Shown in pieces: positions 31,909 through 40,279 of a stretch of DNA of 44,994 bases. The DNA comes from an uncultured Acidimicrobiales bacterium (GTDB lineage Bacteria > Actinomycetota > Acidimicrobiia > Acidimicrobiales > SZUA-35), in the NCBI GenBank assembly GCA_937976305.1, contig CALJSB010000141.1:1-44994 (forward strand), given 5' to 3'. The notes below the pieces were generated by a model. The model had not been told where the DNA came from, ran no database searches, and worked only from the letters and a program-made list of their open reading frames with translations. Within the stretch, counting starts at the first letter, position 1, and the number at the start of each line of letters is the position of its first letter. A program made the position numbers and the translations under genes.

Positions 31909-33516
31909 ATGACTGGGCGACCCTCGAACCAGCCGCCGCCGCATCCACGTCGGCAGGTGCTCGTCGCCCTTGGATTCGGCGTGGCTGCAACTGCGCTGGG
32001 CAGCCGACTTCCCGAACGCAACGCCGACGCCGAGCGTGCTGGCGACGGTGGCACGACTGCAGCAACCGGTGCCGACGGCGACACTTCTGGAACCACAGCC
32101 GAAGCCAGCGATCAACTCACGGCACCGCCGCCGATGGACGACGCTGGCCCAGAACTCGGGCCCGACCATGTCTTTGACCTCGTCATCGCCAACGGTCGAG
32201 TGATCGATCCTGAGAGTGGCTTCGACGGGTTCCTCGACGTTGGTATCGACGGAGGAATCATCACCGCCATCGCTCCGCCGGGGCTCAAGGCTCGTGCGCT
32301 CATTGATGCATCGAACCAGGTGGTCGCTCCGGGCTTCATCGACATCCTGTCGTATGAGCCGAATCCGTTCGGCATCTGGTTCAAGGCCGCTGACGGCGTC
32401 ACCACCAACCTGGCGATGCATGGCGTGAACAACTACGCCAACGCCTTTTTTGCTGATTTCGAAGGCAAGACACCCATCCACTTCGGTGGGGCGTTTCACC
32501 AGCACTTCCTGCGGGGCGAAGATCTCGGTCTCCAGCCGGAAGAATCTCCTGATGCCGAGTTGCTGCGGGAGTTCTCCGAGCTCGCACGGTTCAACATCGG
32601 CAACGGCTTTGCCGGCGTTGCCTTTTCTCCGGAGTATTCGCCAGGCACCAGCCTCGAAGAACTCGATGCCCTCGCCGGTGTGTTGGCTGAAGTCGGCCAC
32701 ACGGCGTTCTTCCACGTTCGCTACAGCGACCCAGAGCCCCCCGGCACGAGCCTCGAAGCGGTCGATGAAGTCATCGCTCTCGCCGAGCGAACCGGCATTG
32801 CCGCTCATATCGAACACATTGCAAGCACCGGTGGCACGTTCGTGATGCCCGAAACGATTGCGCGGATCGAGAGCGCTCGGGCCGCCGGGCTCGACATCAC
32901 CGCCGACGTCTACCCCTACGACTTCTGGGCCACCACTCTCGCCAGCTATCGCTTCGCCGGCGATTGGCAGGGTCGCTACCGACTCTCCTACGGCGACCTA
33001 CAGGTGGGTGGAACGACGCAGCGCCTCACCGCCGAGACGTTCGAACAGGCTCAGGCTGAGAATCAGCTCGTCGCTGCTCTCGGCTCGATTCCCGAAGAAG
33101 ACATGCAGCTCGCGCTCCAGACACCTTGGGTGTTCATTGGTAGCGACGCCATCGCCGAGGAAAGCCAGAACAATCATCCGCGGGCGAGCGGCACCTTCAG
33201 CCGAGTGCTCGGACGTTACGTCCGTGAGCTGGGAGTGCTTGATCTGCAAACGGCGTTAAGGAAAATGACGATTCAGCCAGCGCAGCGGGTCGAATCAATG
33301 ATCCCGGCGATGCGGCGCAAGGGTCGGCTGCGGCGAGGCGCCGACGCCGACATCGTTGTGTTCAACCCCGACACGATCATCGACCAAGCCACGATCGAGC
33401 AGCCGGCGGCGCCCTCGATCGGTATCTCCCATCTGCTCGTGGATGGTCAGGCTGTCATGGCCGATGGCGAGCTGGACCGGACCAAAATCGTCGGCCGTGC
33501 GCTGAAAAGCGCTTAG
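31909..33516 (+). CDS. TAT-exported amidohydrolase-family protein lacking usual metal ligands
   Basis: A 535-residue protein. The N-terminus has a twin-arginine signal (PRRQVLVALGFGVAATALG) and a Gly/Thr/Asp-rich linker to about residue 75. The rest aligns with D-aminoacylases and related amidohydrolases: DLVIANGRVIDPESG, AHIEHIAS, FIGSDAI, HPRASGTFSRVLGRYVRE and LRRGADADIVVFNPD. However, the usual GFIDxHxH site reads GFIDILSYEPNP, and the position of the GNCG cysteine reads AMHGVNN, so key metal ligands are absent. Either it uses a different metal arrangement or it is not a hydrolase. The ATG at 31909 starts 7 nt after the preceding stop. The plan implies a role outside the membrane. Confidence 0.75.
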   Translation: MTGRPSNQPPPHPRRQVLVALGFGVAATALGSRLPERNADAERAGDGGTTAATGADGDTSGTTAEASDQLTAPPPMDDAGPELGPDHVFDLVIANGRVIDPESGFDGFLDVGIDGGIITAIAPPGLKARALIDASNQVVAPGFIDILSYEPNPFGIWFKAADGVTTNLAMHGVNNYANAFFADFEGKTPIHFGGAFHQHFLRGEDLGLQPEESPDAELLREFSELARFNIGNGFAGVAFSPEYSPGTSLEELDALAGVLAEVGHTAFFHVRYSDPEPPGTSLEAVDEVIALAERTGIAAHIEHIASTGGTFVMPETIARIESARAAGLDITADVYPYDFWATTLASYRFAGDWQGRYRLSYGDLQVGGTTQRLTAETFEQAQAENQLVAALGSIPEEDMQLALQTPWVFIGSDAIAEESQNNHPRASGTFSRVLGRYVRELGVLDLQTALRKMTIQPAQRVESMIPAMRRKGRLRRGADADIVVFNPDTIIDQATIEQPAAPSIGISHLLVDGQAVMADGELDRTKIVGRALKSA

Positions 33517-33555
33517 CCGGGGCGTCGGCGCTGTCGCACGTCGATGCGGTGTTGT

Positions 33556-33987
33556 TCAGTGATCGAGCGACTCTTTGAAGTGAGCGCGAACCTGATCGAC
33601 ATAGTGCTCATGACAGCGACCCTCGACGCTCAACCCATCGACAAACGCCTGCAGGATCGCGAGCGTGAAGCTCCAATGCGTATCGACTTCTTCGGTGGTG
33701 AATCGACCCTTGAATTGGTCGGAATGGAGAAGCTGATCGAGCCCGTGGAGCAGATACTCGGCCATCTCGGTGTCAAGCGTCCCGGACCAGCGGAAGTCGT
33801 CGTCGTCTGAGCTCGCTGCGTGGTCATCCCAGCGATCGACGAGCTCGGCCCATCCGCTGATCTGGTCGTCGCTGACAAGGCCATTGAGCTCGTCGGTCGA
33901 GAGTCGGAGTTCGACGAGGACACGCCGAGCAAACTTCGACCACTGACACACAGCGTCGGTCGGCACAGGTCCGAGCTCGAGAAGCAC
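33556..33987 (-). CDS. hypothetical protein
   Basis: A 143-residue acidic protein with no signal peptide or membrane helix. It is mostly helical: DAVCQWSKFARRVLVELRLS, ISGWAELVDRWDDHAASSD, an acidic DDDDFRWSG turn, then AEYLLHGLDQLLHSDQFKG and a C-terminal EHYVDQVRAHFKESLDH. No family is recognised. I accept it over the overlapping plus-strand frame because TAGCTT (33994-33999, minus strand) ends 6 nt before its GTG, matching the leaderless pattern, and because the composition is protein-like. It follows the exonuclease-like gene on the same strand after 54 bp. Confidence 0.65.
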   Translation of the reverse strand: MLLELGPVPTDAVCQWSKFARRVLVELRLSTDELNGLVSDDQISGWAELVDRWDDHAASSDDDDFRWSGTLDTEMAEYLLHGLDQLLHSDQFKGRFTTEEVDTHWSFTLAILQAFVDGLSVEGRCHEHYVDQVRAHFKESLDH

Positions 33988-34041
33988 AAGGAAAAGCTAT
34001 CGCCGAACGATGAGATGTGTCTGACCGGGCATCAGATCCGC

Positions 34042-34713
34042 TCAGATGTCGCTTGCCCGCCGCTGGAATCTGGCGCTGTCATCCGTGCCTGTGGCGGCCA
34101 TTTCGTCGGCCCGATAGGCAGGATTGTTCTGGAAGAGATGGCGTCGGGCAGACCCTGCTGGCACCGGCATCCGGTCGACGTACTTCTTGGCTCTGTTCCA
34201 GCGGCGTTCACTGAGCCGCCGGGCCAAGGTTGCGTCGCGACACGGATCACGATCGGTGAGCTCGTCAGCGACGGGCATCAACATCTCGGGATCGAAGCGA
34301 CCGCGTTTCTTCTGCCGGCCCTCGTCGTACACGCGACGCAGATCGAGGTGCTCGTGGGGACCCCACGAGCCGCACACGGCGTGGTCGAGATCGGTGAGCG
34401 GACTGTCGGGAGCGGCCCGCCGGTCGGCGCGGAGGCGAAGGCCGATGTCGAGGCCTCGCTGTCGGGCCCGCCTGTCGATCATGGGAAGGTCGAGGAGGGA
34501 GCCGTTGTAGGTCGCGACAACGCCAGTTGGCAGGGCCTCGATTCGTTGGTCGAGGAGCGACAAGAGATCGCGTTCTGGGCCATCGAAGAGCTCGGTGCCT
34601 GTCGACAAGCTGAGGCCAACGGCAACGATGCGATCGCTCGAGGGGTTGATGGACGAGCCGACAGCGTCGGTGATCACATCGATTCCATAGATCGGTGGTT
34701 GAGCGGCGGGCAC
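34042..34713 (-). CDS. predicted 3-prime to 5-prime exonuclease-fold protein (PolB-exo type), catalytic Glu absent
   Basis: A 223-residue protein. PIYGIDVITDAVGSSI, then RIVAVGLSLS and VVATYNGSLLDLPMIDRRAR, match the core of small RNase H-fold exonucleases related to the PolB proofreading domain, where the last motif is typically YNGxxFDxP. The first motif is normally DIET; here it reads DVIT, so the usual glutamate is missing. EHLDLRRVYDE is a candidate third motif. It may degrade nucleic acid weakly or not at all. The GTG at 34713 has GGAG about 10 nt upstream. A plus-strand frame of 369 codons covers the same DNA and is judged a shadow. Confidence 0.65.
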   Translation of the reverse strand: MPAAQPPIYGIDVITDAVGSSINPSSDRIVAVGLSLSTGTELFDGPERDLLSLLDQRIEALPTGVVATYNGSLLDLPMIDRRARQRGLDIGLRLRADRRAAPDSPLTDLDHAVCGSWGPHEHLDLRRVYDEGRQKKRGRFDPEMLMPVADELTDRDPCRDATLARRLSERRWNRAKKYVDRMPVPAGSARRHLFQNNPAYRADEMAATGTDDSARFQRRASDI

Positions 34714-34858
34714 CGGATCGTCTCCCTCGGAGATGTCGTCCTAAAGCAGAACGCTAGATCGCTGCACCGCTGTGCCGGTGGATCCTGGGCGGGTCTCGAA
34801 TCCATGGTTGTCGACGGATCTCGACCAGCGATTGGTCGGGTGTGTGCGAAACTCGGGG

Positions 34859-35296
34859 ATGACCGATGGGGCGTGTGTTTTCTGTGGAATTGTCGAAGAG
34901 CGCGAGCCCGCTCACGTCGCATGGGCTGACGATCATGTCGTGGCGTTTCTCGATCGAGTTCCCCTGTTCAAGGGACACGTTCTTGTGGTGCCGCGAAGCC
35001 ACGTGGTCAATCTCGAAGATCTTGCCCTGGAGTCGGTCGAGCCGCTGTTCGCACGGGTGCGCGTCGTGAGCGCGGCCATGACGGCCGAACTCGGCGCCGC
35101 AGGCAGTTTCGTTGCTATGAACAACACCGTGAGCCAGAGCGTTCCCCACCTGCATGTGCATGTCGTGCCTCGCAATCGCAAGGATGGGTTGCGAGGGTTC
35201 TTCTGGCCTCGGACCAAGTACGACGACGAGGCTGAGATGACAGACATGGCCGCTCGGCTTCGGACTTGGCTTGCGCCTCGTATGGTCGACCTCTGA
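34859..35296 (+). CDS. HIT family protein
   Basis: A 145-residue histidine-triad protein. CVFCGIVEEREPAHVAWAD starts the domain with two cysteines that often hold zinc, then HVLVVPRSHVVNLEDL, MNNTVSQSVPHLHVHVVP with the histidine triad HLHVHVVP, and a C-terminal tail. HIT proteins hydrolyse nucleotide phosphoramidates or dinucleoside polyphosphates in the cytoplasm. The ATG at 34859 begins the domain; a frame extension to 34772 adds residues without family content. It is divergent from the exonuclease-like gene and is followed by the Gfo/Idh/MocA gene. Confidence 0.92.
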   Translation: MTDGACVFCGIVEEREPAHVAWADDHVVAFLDRVPLFKGHVLVVPRSHVVNLEDLALESVEPLFARVRVVSAAMTAELGAAGSFVAMNNTVSQSVPHLHVHVVPRNRKDGLRGFFWPRTKYDDEAEMTDMAARLRTWLAPRMVDL

Positions 35297-35338
35297 TGAG
35301 GACGACACGGTGCTTGAGGACGACACGGTGCGTGAGGA
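35297..35338. repeat. 18-bp tandem repeat, 2.3 copies
   Basis: The unit TGAGGACGACACGGTGCT occurs at 35297-35314, again at 35315-35332 with one change at the last base, and partly at 35333-35338. It lies between the HIT stop codon and the Shine-Dalgarno of the next gene. The period of 18 bp keeps reading frame, so it could be remnant coding DNA or a slippage product. Confidence 0.75.
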
Positions 35339-35357
35339 ACGACCGACAGGAGAACAG

Positions 35358-36374
35358 ATGTCGACAAGCGAGATGGGTCACGTGAGATTGGGCGTGCTCG
35401 GGGCAGCCAAGATCTCGGGCAAAGCGCTTCTGCAACCGGCGCTTGACACCGATGGCACGTCGGTGACGGCGATTGCAGCGCGCGATGTCGAGCGGGCCCA
35501 GGCCCAGGCCAGCGAGTTCTCCATCGCCAACGTGCTCGACTCCTACCAGGCCGTGATCGAGTCAGACCTCGTCGATGCGATCTATAACCCCTTGCCGATC
35601 AGCCACCATCACGAGTGGACCATCGCTGCGCTGCGGGCGGGCAAGCACGTGTTGTGCGAGAAGCCAATTGCTTCGAACGCCGCTGAAGCCGCCGAGATGG
35701 TTGCCGTGGCAGATGAATGCGGCCTGGTATTGATGGAGGCTTACCACTGGCGCCATCACCCTCTGGCTGCCCGATTTCGCGGTCTTCTTGACGAGGGCGT
35801 GATCGGTTCGGTGGTCGAGATCGATGCTGGATTCAACGTGGCGATCCCACCAGACAATGAGGTTCGCCACGCCTATGAACTCTCGGGGGGAGCCTTGATG
35901 GATCTCGGCTGCTACCCGCTGCAATGGGCCCGGCTCGCCGCTGGCACTGAGCCGACGGTGATGAGCGCAACGATGGGCGAGGGCCGTCCAAAGGTCGACG
36001 TCGACACGATTGTCAACGTCGAGTTCCCCGGGTCGGACGCTGCGCAGCCCATACGAGGTCGGCTCGTCACCTCCATGCGGGCGGGCGTCGAACGCGACGC
36101 GTGGCTCACGATCGTGGGGACGCTCGGCACCATGCGGGTGACCAATCCGCTCGCCCCACACGTTGGCAACCGCATCGAGGTCGAAACGGCCGACGGAGTC
36201 GTGATCGACGAAGAGGTCGATGGCAACACGACCTACCACCACCAGCTCGAGGTCTTTCGTGATGCCGTGCTCACTGGATCGCCCGTGATCACGGGCGGTG
36301 CTGATTCGATCGCCACGATGGCGGCCATCGATGCCGCCTACACCGCAGCCGGGCTGCCGATCAGAGGGACCTGA
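35358..36374 (+). CDS. Gfo/Idh/MocA family oxidoreductase
   Basis: A 338-residue NAD(P)-dependent dehydrogenase. The N-terminal Rossmann fold starts VRLGVLGAAKISGKALLQPA, contains IYNPLPISHHHEWTIAALRA and the catalytic HVLCEKPIASN, and the C-terminal sheet domain includes ALMDLGCYPLQWARL. Members oxidise sugars, inositols, trans-dihydrodiols or related compounds; the GCYPLQW motif is seen in the glucose-fructose oxidoreductase/dihydrodiol dehydrogenase branch. AGGAGA 6-7 nt upstream of the ATG at 35358 decides the start, so unlike many neighbours this gene has a ribosome binding site. It converges on the DUF429 gene with no gap. Confidence 0.92.
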   Translation: MSTSEMGHVRLGVLGAAKISGKALLQPALDTDGTSVTAIAARDVERAQAQASEFSIANVLDSYQAVIESDLVDAIYNPLPISHHHEWTIAALRAGKHVLCEKPIASNAAEAAEMVAVADECGLVLMEAYHWRHHPLAARFRGLLDEGVIGSVVEIDAGFNVAIPPDNEVRHAYELSGGALMDLGCYPLQWARLAAGTEPTVMSATMGEGRPKVDVDTIVNVEFPGSDAAQPIRGRLVTSMRAGVERDAWLTIVGTLGTMRVTNPLAPHVGNRIEVETADGVVIDEEVDGNTTYHHQLEVFRDAVLTGSPVITGGADSIATMAAIDAAYTAAGLPIRGT

Positions 36375-37079
36375 TCACCAGACGATTTCGGCCCGCTTGC
36401 CCGTTGCGTCGAGCTCGCCGCCGAGGCGGTGCTCGCTCCCGTTAGCGACGTGGCTCGCGGTGACGAGGTTGGCCATCGCATCGAGCAAATCGAGTGTCGG
36501 GGCGACACCTGCAGCCAAGACGCCGTTGACAGCGGCGGCGCCGAATGCTGTCGCGAGCAGCGACCGGCGAAGCTCTTGTCCTTCAGGGGAGCGCTTCGGG
36601 TGGTCGAGGAAGCCGCCAGCCAGGCGAACGAAAGCGAGTTCGGGGTGCGCCTCAACGACTCGATCCTGGTCGTCAGCTGCGATGAGATCATCCAGCTGTG
36701 CAATCTTCGGCAACAGATTGAACGCTTGTTTCGACAGCGCCTTGCCAGAGACGGCCCGTGAGCGTTCACAGGCGTCGACGTAGTCGGCGGCCTCTAACGT
36801 CGCCCGCACCGGGGTCGGGAAAACCGACGACTTGCGAGGCCCCAGAAGCTTGCGAGCTTCGACATCCGCCGCTCGAGGCTGATGATCGAGGAGCCCGATC
36901 GGCATGTCGATGGCGACCGCTCGAATCTGGCGGTCTCGCACGCCTTGCACAAGCTCGGCGAGCTCGGTGACAAAGCTTGCGGTGACAGAGCTGGCTGTCA
37001 GTTCACCCGGTGGGTCACCGCGGGATGAGGTACTGACCACCGCCCAACCGCCCGGCGCACCATCGATCCCGCAGATCAA
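36375..37079 (-). CDS. DUF429 domain protein
   Basis: A 234-residue protein of the DUF429 family, which has an RNase H-like fold. It shows MICGIDGAPGGWAVVS, VAIDMPIGLLD, DVEARKLLGPRKSSVFPTP and VVEAHPELAFVRLAGGF. These acidic and basic positions are typical of the family, whose members are predicted nucleases. The ATG overlaps the stop of the PIG-L deacetylase gene by 4 nt, so it is the last gene of a cofC-deacetylase-DUF429 operon. It ends directly beside the convergent oxidoreductase gene. Confidence 0.88.
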   Translation of the reverse strand: MICGIDGAPGGWAVVSTSSRGDPPGELTASSVTASFVTELAELVQGVRDRQIRAVAIDMPIGLLDHQPRAADVEARKLLGPRKSSVFPTPVRATLEAADYVDACERSRAVSGKALSKQAFNLLPKIAQLDDLIAADDQDRVVEAHPELAFVRLAGGFLDHPKRSPEGQELRRSLLATAFGAAAVNGVLAAGVAPTLDLLDAMANLVTASHVANGSEHRLGGELDATGKRAEIVW

Positions 37080-37858
37080 AGATCGTCGATGAGCTTGAAG
37101 ACCTCGGCGTGAGTGACGTTGTCGGCCGCTCCGGCTGCGGTGAGTTTCGCCTCAACCCTGGCTCGAAAAGCCGCCATCTCTGGTGAGTTCCGATCGGCAT
37201 CGGGGCCGGTCTTCATGGTCGATTCAAACTGTGACTCATGGGCCATGAGTGCGTTGAACTTGTGATCGAGCCAGCCGGTGACGTCTTCGACGTGATCAGG
37301 TTCGTCGGCCTCCCACAGCAGGAGCCGGTCGGGCCGATGGTGGGGGTGCTCTTGATCTGGAAAGAACTTGGGATCGCGGGCCGCAACAATTCCGTCGGTT
37401 GCCAACAGCCCTGCGTTGCGGTGATCGGGGTGGAGTCGATAGCGCTTCCATGGGTCGTGGCCGAGCACGATGTTGGGGCGTGTCTTGCGAATCCAGTGCG
37501 CAACCTGTTCGCGCTGCACGAGTGTCGAGTCGAGTTCGCCGTCGGTCCAACCCAAAAAGCCCACCTCGCCGGTGGCGCCGAGCGCAGCCGCTGCTGCTCG
37601 CTGTTCGACCTGGCGCACTTCGATGAGCTTTGCTTCGTCGGCGTTTGGATCCCACGTTCCCTTTGACCCATCGGTGCAGACCAAGACGTTGACGATGCAA
37701 CCATCTGCGGCCCATTTGGCGAGTGTGGCACCACAACCGAAGTCGACGTCGTCGGGGTGGGCCCCGATGGCAAGGGCTCGTTCAGGCGTTGGGAGGTTTC
37801 GGGTGGCCACCGTCATCTCGACGGGGGCGGGGGTCAGCGGATTCTGCGCAGCGGTCAC
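37076..37858 (-). CDS. PIG-L family zinc deacetylase
   Basis: A 260-residue enzyme of the MshB/Mca/LmbE type. Zinc ligands and catalytic Asp are in IGAHPDDVDFGCG, and the second ligand set in RYRLHPDHRNAG. The family removes acetyl groups from GlcNAc-containing or mycothiol-related substrates; MshB and Mca act in mycothiol metabolism, but this protein may act on another N-acetyl sugar or on a small conjugate. It starts at GTG 37858 and overlaps the cofC stop by 4 nt; a Met 14 codons later is an alternative start. The location between cofC and DUF429 gives no obvious substrate. Confidence 0.88.
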   Translation of the reverse strand: MTAAQNPLTPAPVEMTVATRNLPTPERALAIGAHPDDVDFGCGATLAKWAADGCIVNVLVCTDGSKGTWDPNADEAKLIEVRQVEQRAAAAALGATGEVGFLGWTDGELDSTLVQREQVAHWIRKTRPNIVLGHDPWKRYRLHPDHRNAGLLATDGIVAARDPKFFPDQEHPHHRPDRLLLWEADEPDHVEDVTGWLDHKFNALMAHESQFESTMKTGPDADRNSPEMAAFRARVEAKLTAAGAADNVTHAEVFKLIDDL

Positions 37859-38508
37859 GCCGCGTCGCTTGGCTGGATGGCGGGGTCAGCGTCGTTTGGT
37901 AGACCGCTGGCGCTGGCACGGGCGGCTTCGTCACGAGCATCGATGACCTCGAGATCATCGATCACCGTGAGGTCTTCTGGCACGTCGACGTCCCAACCCA
38001 GATCGTCGTCGTGCACGATCTCGATCGGAATCCCACGTCGGTCCGCTTCGGCTCGGTGCAGGGTGGCTGACCCTTCGCCGTAGGCGAAGTCGAAGGGATG
38101 GGTCGTCGGAATGCTGATGACGTTGGTGCCCTCGCCGTGGCGGTCGGTGACAAGCACGATGTCGTCGACGTCGGCCAGCCAGGTGAGATCCCGGGCTCGG
38201 GGGAGGTCGCCATGAGCCACGATGGCTCGATCGTGCCCGTCGGCGGCAACAGCTTCGAGACCGTCGGCCACCGCAGCGTTGAGGCCCTTGGCCGGACGCC
38301 AGACGACAAGCGCTCGATGGTTCACGGCGAATGCGGCCACATCGGCATCGTCGCACACCACGTAGACCGGAAGCGACTGTGCCGCAGCGATCACGGTGGC
38401 CGCCATACGGCGAGCCAAAACAGACCGCTGTTCGGGAGTCAGTTCGGAGGCCAAACGACCTTTCGCCAGGTCGAATGATTTGATGGGAATCACTACCGCA
38501 CTTGTCAC
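37855..38508 (-). CDS. cofC: 2-phospho-L-lactate guanylyltransferase
   Basis: A 217-residue nucleotidyltransferase of the CofC/FbiD type: VVIPIKSFDLAKGRLASELT, VYVVCDDADVAAFA, GLNAAVADGLEAVA, AIVAHGDLPRARDLTWL and VLVTDRHGEGTNVISIP. It activates a phospho-lactate or phosphoenolpyruvate moiety with GTP in coenzyme F420 synthesis, which is typical for actinobacteria. The GTG at 38508 is chosen because TATCCT (38516-38521, minus strand) ends 7 nt before it and it opens the conserved core; the frame is open for 395 more codons opposite the next gene. The F420 partner genes (cofD/fbiA, cofE/fbiB) are not in this window. Confidence 0.93.
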   Translation of the reverse strand: MTSAVVIPIKSFDLAKGRLASELTPEQRSVLARRMAATVIAAAQSLPVYVVCDDADVAAFAVNHRALVVWRPAKGLNAAVADGLEAVAADGHDRAIVAHGDLPRARDLTWLADVDDIVLVTDRHGEGTNVISIPTTHPFDFAYGEGSATLHRAEADRRGIPIEIVHDDDLGWDVDVPEDLTVIDDLEVIDARDEAARASASGLPNDADPAIQPSDAA

Positions 38509-38640
38509 TGGGGCGAGGATAGGCACGTTGAGTCGGCGGGTGTGCGCAATGAGCGTTGCCCAGCCTCCTCCACGATCGCTGTGCCCCCGTCGGCGAAGAG
38601 CCTCTCGACCGATTTTTTGCCACGCCAGTAGGGTGAGGGC

Positions 38641-40263
38641 GTGTCTGTTCTCTCGTTCGGTCCTCGGTCGGTGGAACGCCCGTCTGACAAAGGTCACACC
38701 CTCGTTGGTGTGCTCGACACGACCGAACCCGCTCGTGTCGATGGCGGCGGAGCTCTTCAACTCGATGGCGCCTCGTGGTGCCTTGATTGGATGATCGGAG
38801 CCGACGATCGCTGGCACATCCCGGCAAAAGAGCCAGCGGTCCGCCAGCGCAGGGTCGGTGCTGGCCCCGTGATCGAAACGGCCGTCCGGATTCCGTCTGG
38901 CGATGCCATCCAACGGATCTATGCCGCAAACGTTGCCGGCGGTCAGGTGATCGTGATCGAAGTCGAAAACGACTCTCCCGTGCCCTTCGCCCTCGCCGTG
39001 TGTGTCCGACCCTACGACCTCACCGGAGCGCCCTCGAGCGAGCTCGAGCTGTCGCTCACCGAATCCAACAACGGCGCCTCTCCTGCCGCCGTCGTCGAGG
39101 TGGGCGAATCGGGGGCAGCGGCATGTCCGGTCTCGTTGCCTCGTTCCCCAAACCACTTCGGTGTTTCGGCTCAGGCCGACATCGCCGAGACGCTGTTCAC
39201 CGGCGCCGATCTTGTCGGACACTCGGCGGCGGGTGCGAGCCCGACATCCGTTGCCCTCTACCCGGTGCCACATCGCACCACGATCCGATTCGTCGTTGGA
39301 GCAAGGGTTGATCCAGCCGCAGTGCCCGGCCCGAACGATGTTGCCCAAGGCTGGACCACCGTGATCGAGCGTGGTGGGCGATTCGAGTTTCCAGACAATG
39401 GCTTTTCGAACCAGGCGTCTGCGGCTCGATCGCGGCTCTTGATGGCCGGCGCACGGCTGCCAGACAGCGTGGCCGATCTCGAACCCGGTGCCGGTCGTGT
39501 GCTCGAGGGTCTCGCTCTGAGCGGAGCAGTCGCCGAAGTGCTTGGATCGCTTGGTGCCTTCGCTGGCTCGTTCCCCACCAAGCTCGAGACATCGCCGGCG
39601 GCCGCCGCCGCCGTTTTGTCTGGTGTTGGTCGTGCTGCCCGGTTGGCAGACGACGTGCCGATGGCCGTTGAGATGCTGGCGCCGGCAGCACAACTCACCA
39701 AGCTGGTCGAGAAGTCAGGTGATGCGCCGGCGACGTCGGAGGCCTTCATGGGCCTTGCTCGACTGTTGATCACGGCCGGACAGTCTGAGCCGGCCATGGA
39801 TCTTGTCGAGCGAGCCTATGCGCTGAAGGCCGAGCAACGGCCAGACGTGCCGGCTTCGATCGAGAGCCTGTCCGATTTCGTTCAGACCGCGTCACCGAGC
39901 GGGAGCTTCGGGTCAGACGATCCGCTCAACGCCGCGCAGTTTTGGCTCGGCGCACGCTCGCTGTTGATCGATGATCGCCCCGGAGCACTCGACCTGCTTC
40001 CTTCGTTCCCACCGGCGTGGCGGGGCGGCAACGTTGAAGTCCACGGCGCCGCAACGACACACGGTGTGGCGTCGTTCGGCATCAGGTGGCACGGCTATCG
40101 ACCGGCGCTGCTGTGGGATGTCGAAGCCGACGACGAGGTGATCATCCGCTGCCCCGGTCTCGACGCAGACTGGTTCACGATGGAACCCCGAGGCGAAGCG
40201 CTGTTGGCAGGAACGCAAGATGGGCTCGAGCCCGTTCCCCAAGCTGGCGACTCGTTCCAGTAG
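38641..40263 (+). CDS. large hypothetical protein with glycosidase-like C-terminus
   Basis: A 540-residue soluble protein starting at GTG, with TAGGGT ending 6 nt upstream (leaderless). The N-terminal half is beta-rich (GGALQLDGASWCLDWMIG, AANVAGGQVIVIEVENDSP, PVPHRTTIRFVVGARVD). The middle is helical and alanine-rich. The C-terminus reads PPAWRGGNVEVHGAATTHG and SFGIRWHGYRPALLWDVE, close to the final sheet of GH15/GH65-type glycosidases, which often ends with VEVHGxxTxxGxxSFxVRWHG. The catalytic acids of such enzymes cannot be placed with confidence. A role in glycan or trehalose/glycogen-type metabolism is only suggested. It is divergent from cofC and converges on the AEC transporter. Confidence 0.7.
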   Translation: MSVLSFGPRSVERPSDKGHTLVGVLDTTEPARVDGGGALQLDGASWCLDWMIGADDRWHIPAKEPAVRQRRVGAGPVIETAVRIPSGDAIQRIYAANVAGGQVIVIEVENDSPVPFALAVCVRPYDLTGAPSSELELSLTESNNGASPAAVVEVGESGAAACPVSLPRSPNHFGVSAQADIAETLFTGADLVGHSAAGASPTSVALYPVPHRTTIRFVVGARVDPAAVPGPNDVAQGWTTVIERGGRFEFPDNGFSNQASAARSRLLMAGARLPDSVADLEPGAGRVLEGLALSGAVAEVLGSLGAFAGSFPTKLETSPAAAAAVLSGVGRAARLADDVPMAVEMLAPAAQLTKLVEKSGDAPATSEAFMGLARLLITAGQSEPAMDLVERAYALKAEQRPDVPASIESLSDFVQTASPSGSFGSDDPLNAAQFWLGARSLLIDDRPGALDLLPSFPPAWRGGNVEVHGAATTHGVASFGIRWHGYRPALLWDVEADDEVIIRCPGLDADWFTMEPRGEALLAGTQDGLEPVPQAGDSFQ

Positions 40264-40279
40264 CGAGGGGCGCCACGAG

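Noticed and set aside
33820..34929. 369-codon open frame on the plus strand
   Set aside because: It lies opposite two minus-strand genes, one with exonuclease motifs and one with a leaderless promoter, and it runs past the start of the HIT gene.
37855..39693. 612-codon minus-strand frame including cofC
   Set aside because: Only the last 217 codons encode CofC; the upstream part is opposite the glycosidase-like gene, and the GTG at 38508 has its own -10 element.
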